The translations under genes and the position numbers were made by a program. Below the pieces are notes generated by a model that searched no databases, had not been told where the DNA came from, and saw only the letters and a list, made by a program, of their open reading frames with translations. A stretch of DNA of 64,000 bases from Hyposmocoma kahamanoa (Eukaryota; Arthropoda; Insecta; Lepidoptera; Cosmopterigidae): positions 14,421,159 through 14,485,158 of the forward strand of contig NW_020654422.1 of NCBI RefSeq assembly GCF_003589595.1, written 5' to 3'. This document shows, one piece after another, positions 57,701-60,700 of the stretch. Within the stretch, counting starts at the first letter, position 1. Each line of letters opens with the position of its first letter.

Positions 57701-60700
57701 GTGTTTCTGGTTGCGGCAATTTTTAGAGATTTATTTATATTTTGTTTACTCAAGGACTTTCTACAATTTCTTGCTGAATATATCCTTATGAATTTTCCTT
57801 TACACTTGATTAATGATCTACTGAGGTTGAAACAGCTTCTACTTTTTGTCCTCAGAAGCGCAAGAAGCATGGGAAGTAAACTGGGCTGTCGGCGGCGTAC
57901 TAGGAGCTGCTCTGACAGTCGCTATTATTCTTTGTCTTGCCCTTATAGCTACGAGGATACGACATCGATCTAGAGACTATGAAGGTGAAGTATCGTGTAC
58001 CCATAAAAATGTGTTCAGTTATATTTGCTTTATTTTCAAGATATACTAAATTATATAGAAGCCGGAACATGTATGTGTAGTCATCTTTCAAATAAAAGAT
58101 AGTTTCAAACAATTAAAATCATCTCACGCATTTTCACGGTCTATTTACACGTTAGGCTTACTAAAATTGTGACTAATACTACAAACATTATTGTCACATC
58201 GAGTTCTTAGGTTTTCGCGATTGTTACACGTAGGAAATGAAACTATTTTTCCGTATTTAAATCGCGTATATTTGTTTTTTCAAACAAAACCGACGTTTCG
58301 GGCCCTTTACAGGTCCCATGGTCACATGTCCCATGGTACAGTATTTCCTCTAATGAAAAATCCCAAACAGACATAAGACTGCAGTACTAATTAATATCTT
58401 TTAGTTTATTCTAATTTCTATTAATAATTAATAATAAATTAAACTTAATAAAAATTCATTCAATAAAATAATTTGTAAAACTTAATATAGCGTAAATTGG
58501 AATGTATTCTTTGTAAAATTAAAAATAAGGTATGATAATAACTATTGTAACTATAGTGAAAAAATAGGGTGGTTTGCATTAATATTAGACATAACTGGTT
58601 GAAGACTGTACCACCTCAGTCAACCGTGACCATGGGACCTGTAAGGGGCCCGAAACGTCGGTTTGTTTGAAAAAACAAATATACGCGATTTAAATCCGGA
58701 AAAATAGTTTCATTTCCTATTATTGTTACAGTTGTCAATGTTACGGAACGTTATTTATTCTAAATCAATGTCCAGACCAGTCCTCAATTTTTAATTCGGT
58801 TTGCGTTAAACGTATGCAATATTGATTGACATATCGTTGCCTTACTTTCTCAAACTCGTATCTTAAACACAAAGTTACTGGAATGCAGAAAGTGGATTGT
58901 ATCTTCAAATTTTGCGGGCTGATGTCACATTTCCTTCATATTCACACACTGGCTTTTACCTATTCTTAAAGTAAAGTATTAGTAAAGTAATGCATCCATA
59001 TTAATACCCTAGACAAGAAATGTAAAATAAATATAAAGTTTTGCCATCACCTGAATAATAACTCTTTATAAGATACAAATTTGAGAGGGTAAGGTATCGA
59101 TATGACGCATGCATTTCTATGTCCATATCAGTGCGCAGAGAGACAAGAACCTGGACGAAATATTATTTGAAGAAATGGAACAATACAGTATTGAAAGATT
59201 TAGAATTAAACAACAACATTTAAAAAATTCAAGCTATAATCTTATGGTCCCACAATATTTGATAAGTTCTATAATCTTCTGTAATTTTCAGTATTTTAAC
59301 TATATCTTCTCCATCTTTTCGTCTGGTAAAGCACACGGACTATTGCCCATGAACCTATTCGGTGTCGGACCGGTGCGCTAGGGGTATGCATTGTTGTCCA
59401 ACCGTTTTAGCGCGTATGCTATGATACTTCATGCGTGCATCAAAGGAAGACGCAAGATAAACATGAAAACGCACTGGTGTGGACGTAGCAATAATATTCA
59501 AATCTCTTTTGGCAATGGTATAAAAATAACTTTGGATATTACTACCGTGTCAAAACAAAACATTATAATATCAATAACAGCATTTTCAGAAAGAGCCACG
59601 TGAAAGACTTTTCGTTTTTTTTGTAATTTTTGAGGATAATAACGTTTAAAAGATACATTTAACTTACGTTGTATATTATTTAAAGAAATCTATCTAGCCA
59701 TTATAATTTTATTCCGGAAACTAAGCTATTCCTATTGAAAAACGAATAAATTTCTTATTCCTCGGCAAGAGACGAAAGATTATTGTTGTGATTATTGACT
59801 TACAAATAAATGGACGACGGGTCTAATACAAAAACCACGAAAAAAATGTCCCAAGTCAACCTATTTAAACGTAGTGACATGTAAAGGAATATGAAAAAGC
59901 TAAAACGTTGAATTTAAATTGTAATGTCATCGCAAGTACTATCTAATTTTGCTTGCATCGCTGTCAGAAGAAACAAACGAAGACTAAAGCGTGAATGACG
60001 CTCTGTATACGATTTTAACGCCCTATAAGTTCGGACACTTCTTAGTGCGGACCCGACGTCCATATAAATGTAAGTCAATTATTGTGATGAAATTATAAAA
60101 CACTGTATTGAACCCTACAGTGTTGTGGTTTGACACAACAGAATGTCGTTTTTTATTGTTAAAATTTGAGCCGCTCCAAATGTTAGTAGACCCCCGCTCC
60201 TGAGACATTTGCGGGATCTGAGAGTTTTCGCTAAACAGGCTCCCCGCAACACTGTACTCCATTTCGTGTGCGTAATTGTCAAACCAAAAGACTGTATTAC
60301 TGCGAACCATGTTATGTCAAAATAATGTCTAAATTTTAAACTGTACAGTATATTTTAGTTTTTAATATCTCATTCGAAAACATTAAGTAATACCTCCAAA
60401 GTTGCAATGTGAGAGTCATCAAATCACTGTCAGTGACTTTATAGTGTATTGGTTTGGTTTGTACGGCAGACTAGTCAAACGTCCTTCAAGGTAATGAAGC
60501 TCAAATACTTTATTTGTTATGGATGTTTCTATCGTTTTTACGTCTACCTATCAAAGCTGAAATCGGTATAGTTGTTGGGAAAACAAGGCACCACTACATT
60601 CGCCAAAACGCTATTCTTTCTGTCTCTTGACATTTTTGCTAAAATTAATAACGTAGCTTCATTTCATTTTTATTATGACGCTCCCTTTTTTAAGTCGTTT

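Noticed and set aside
60023..60310. 95-codon minus frame (SVAGSLFSENSQIPQMSQER)
   Set aside because: Looks protein-like in part but no family or splice context could be defended; left unassigned.
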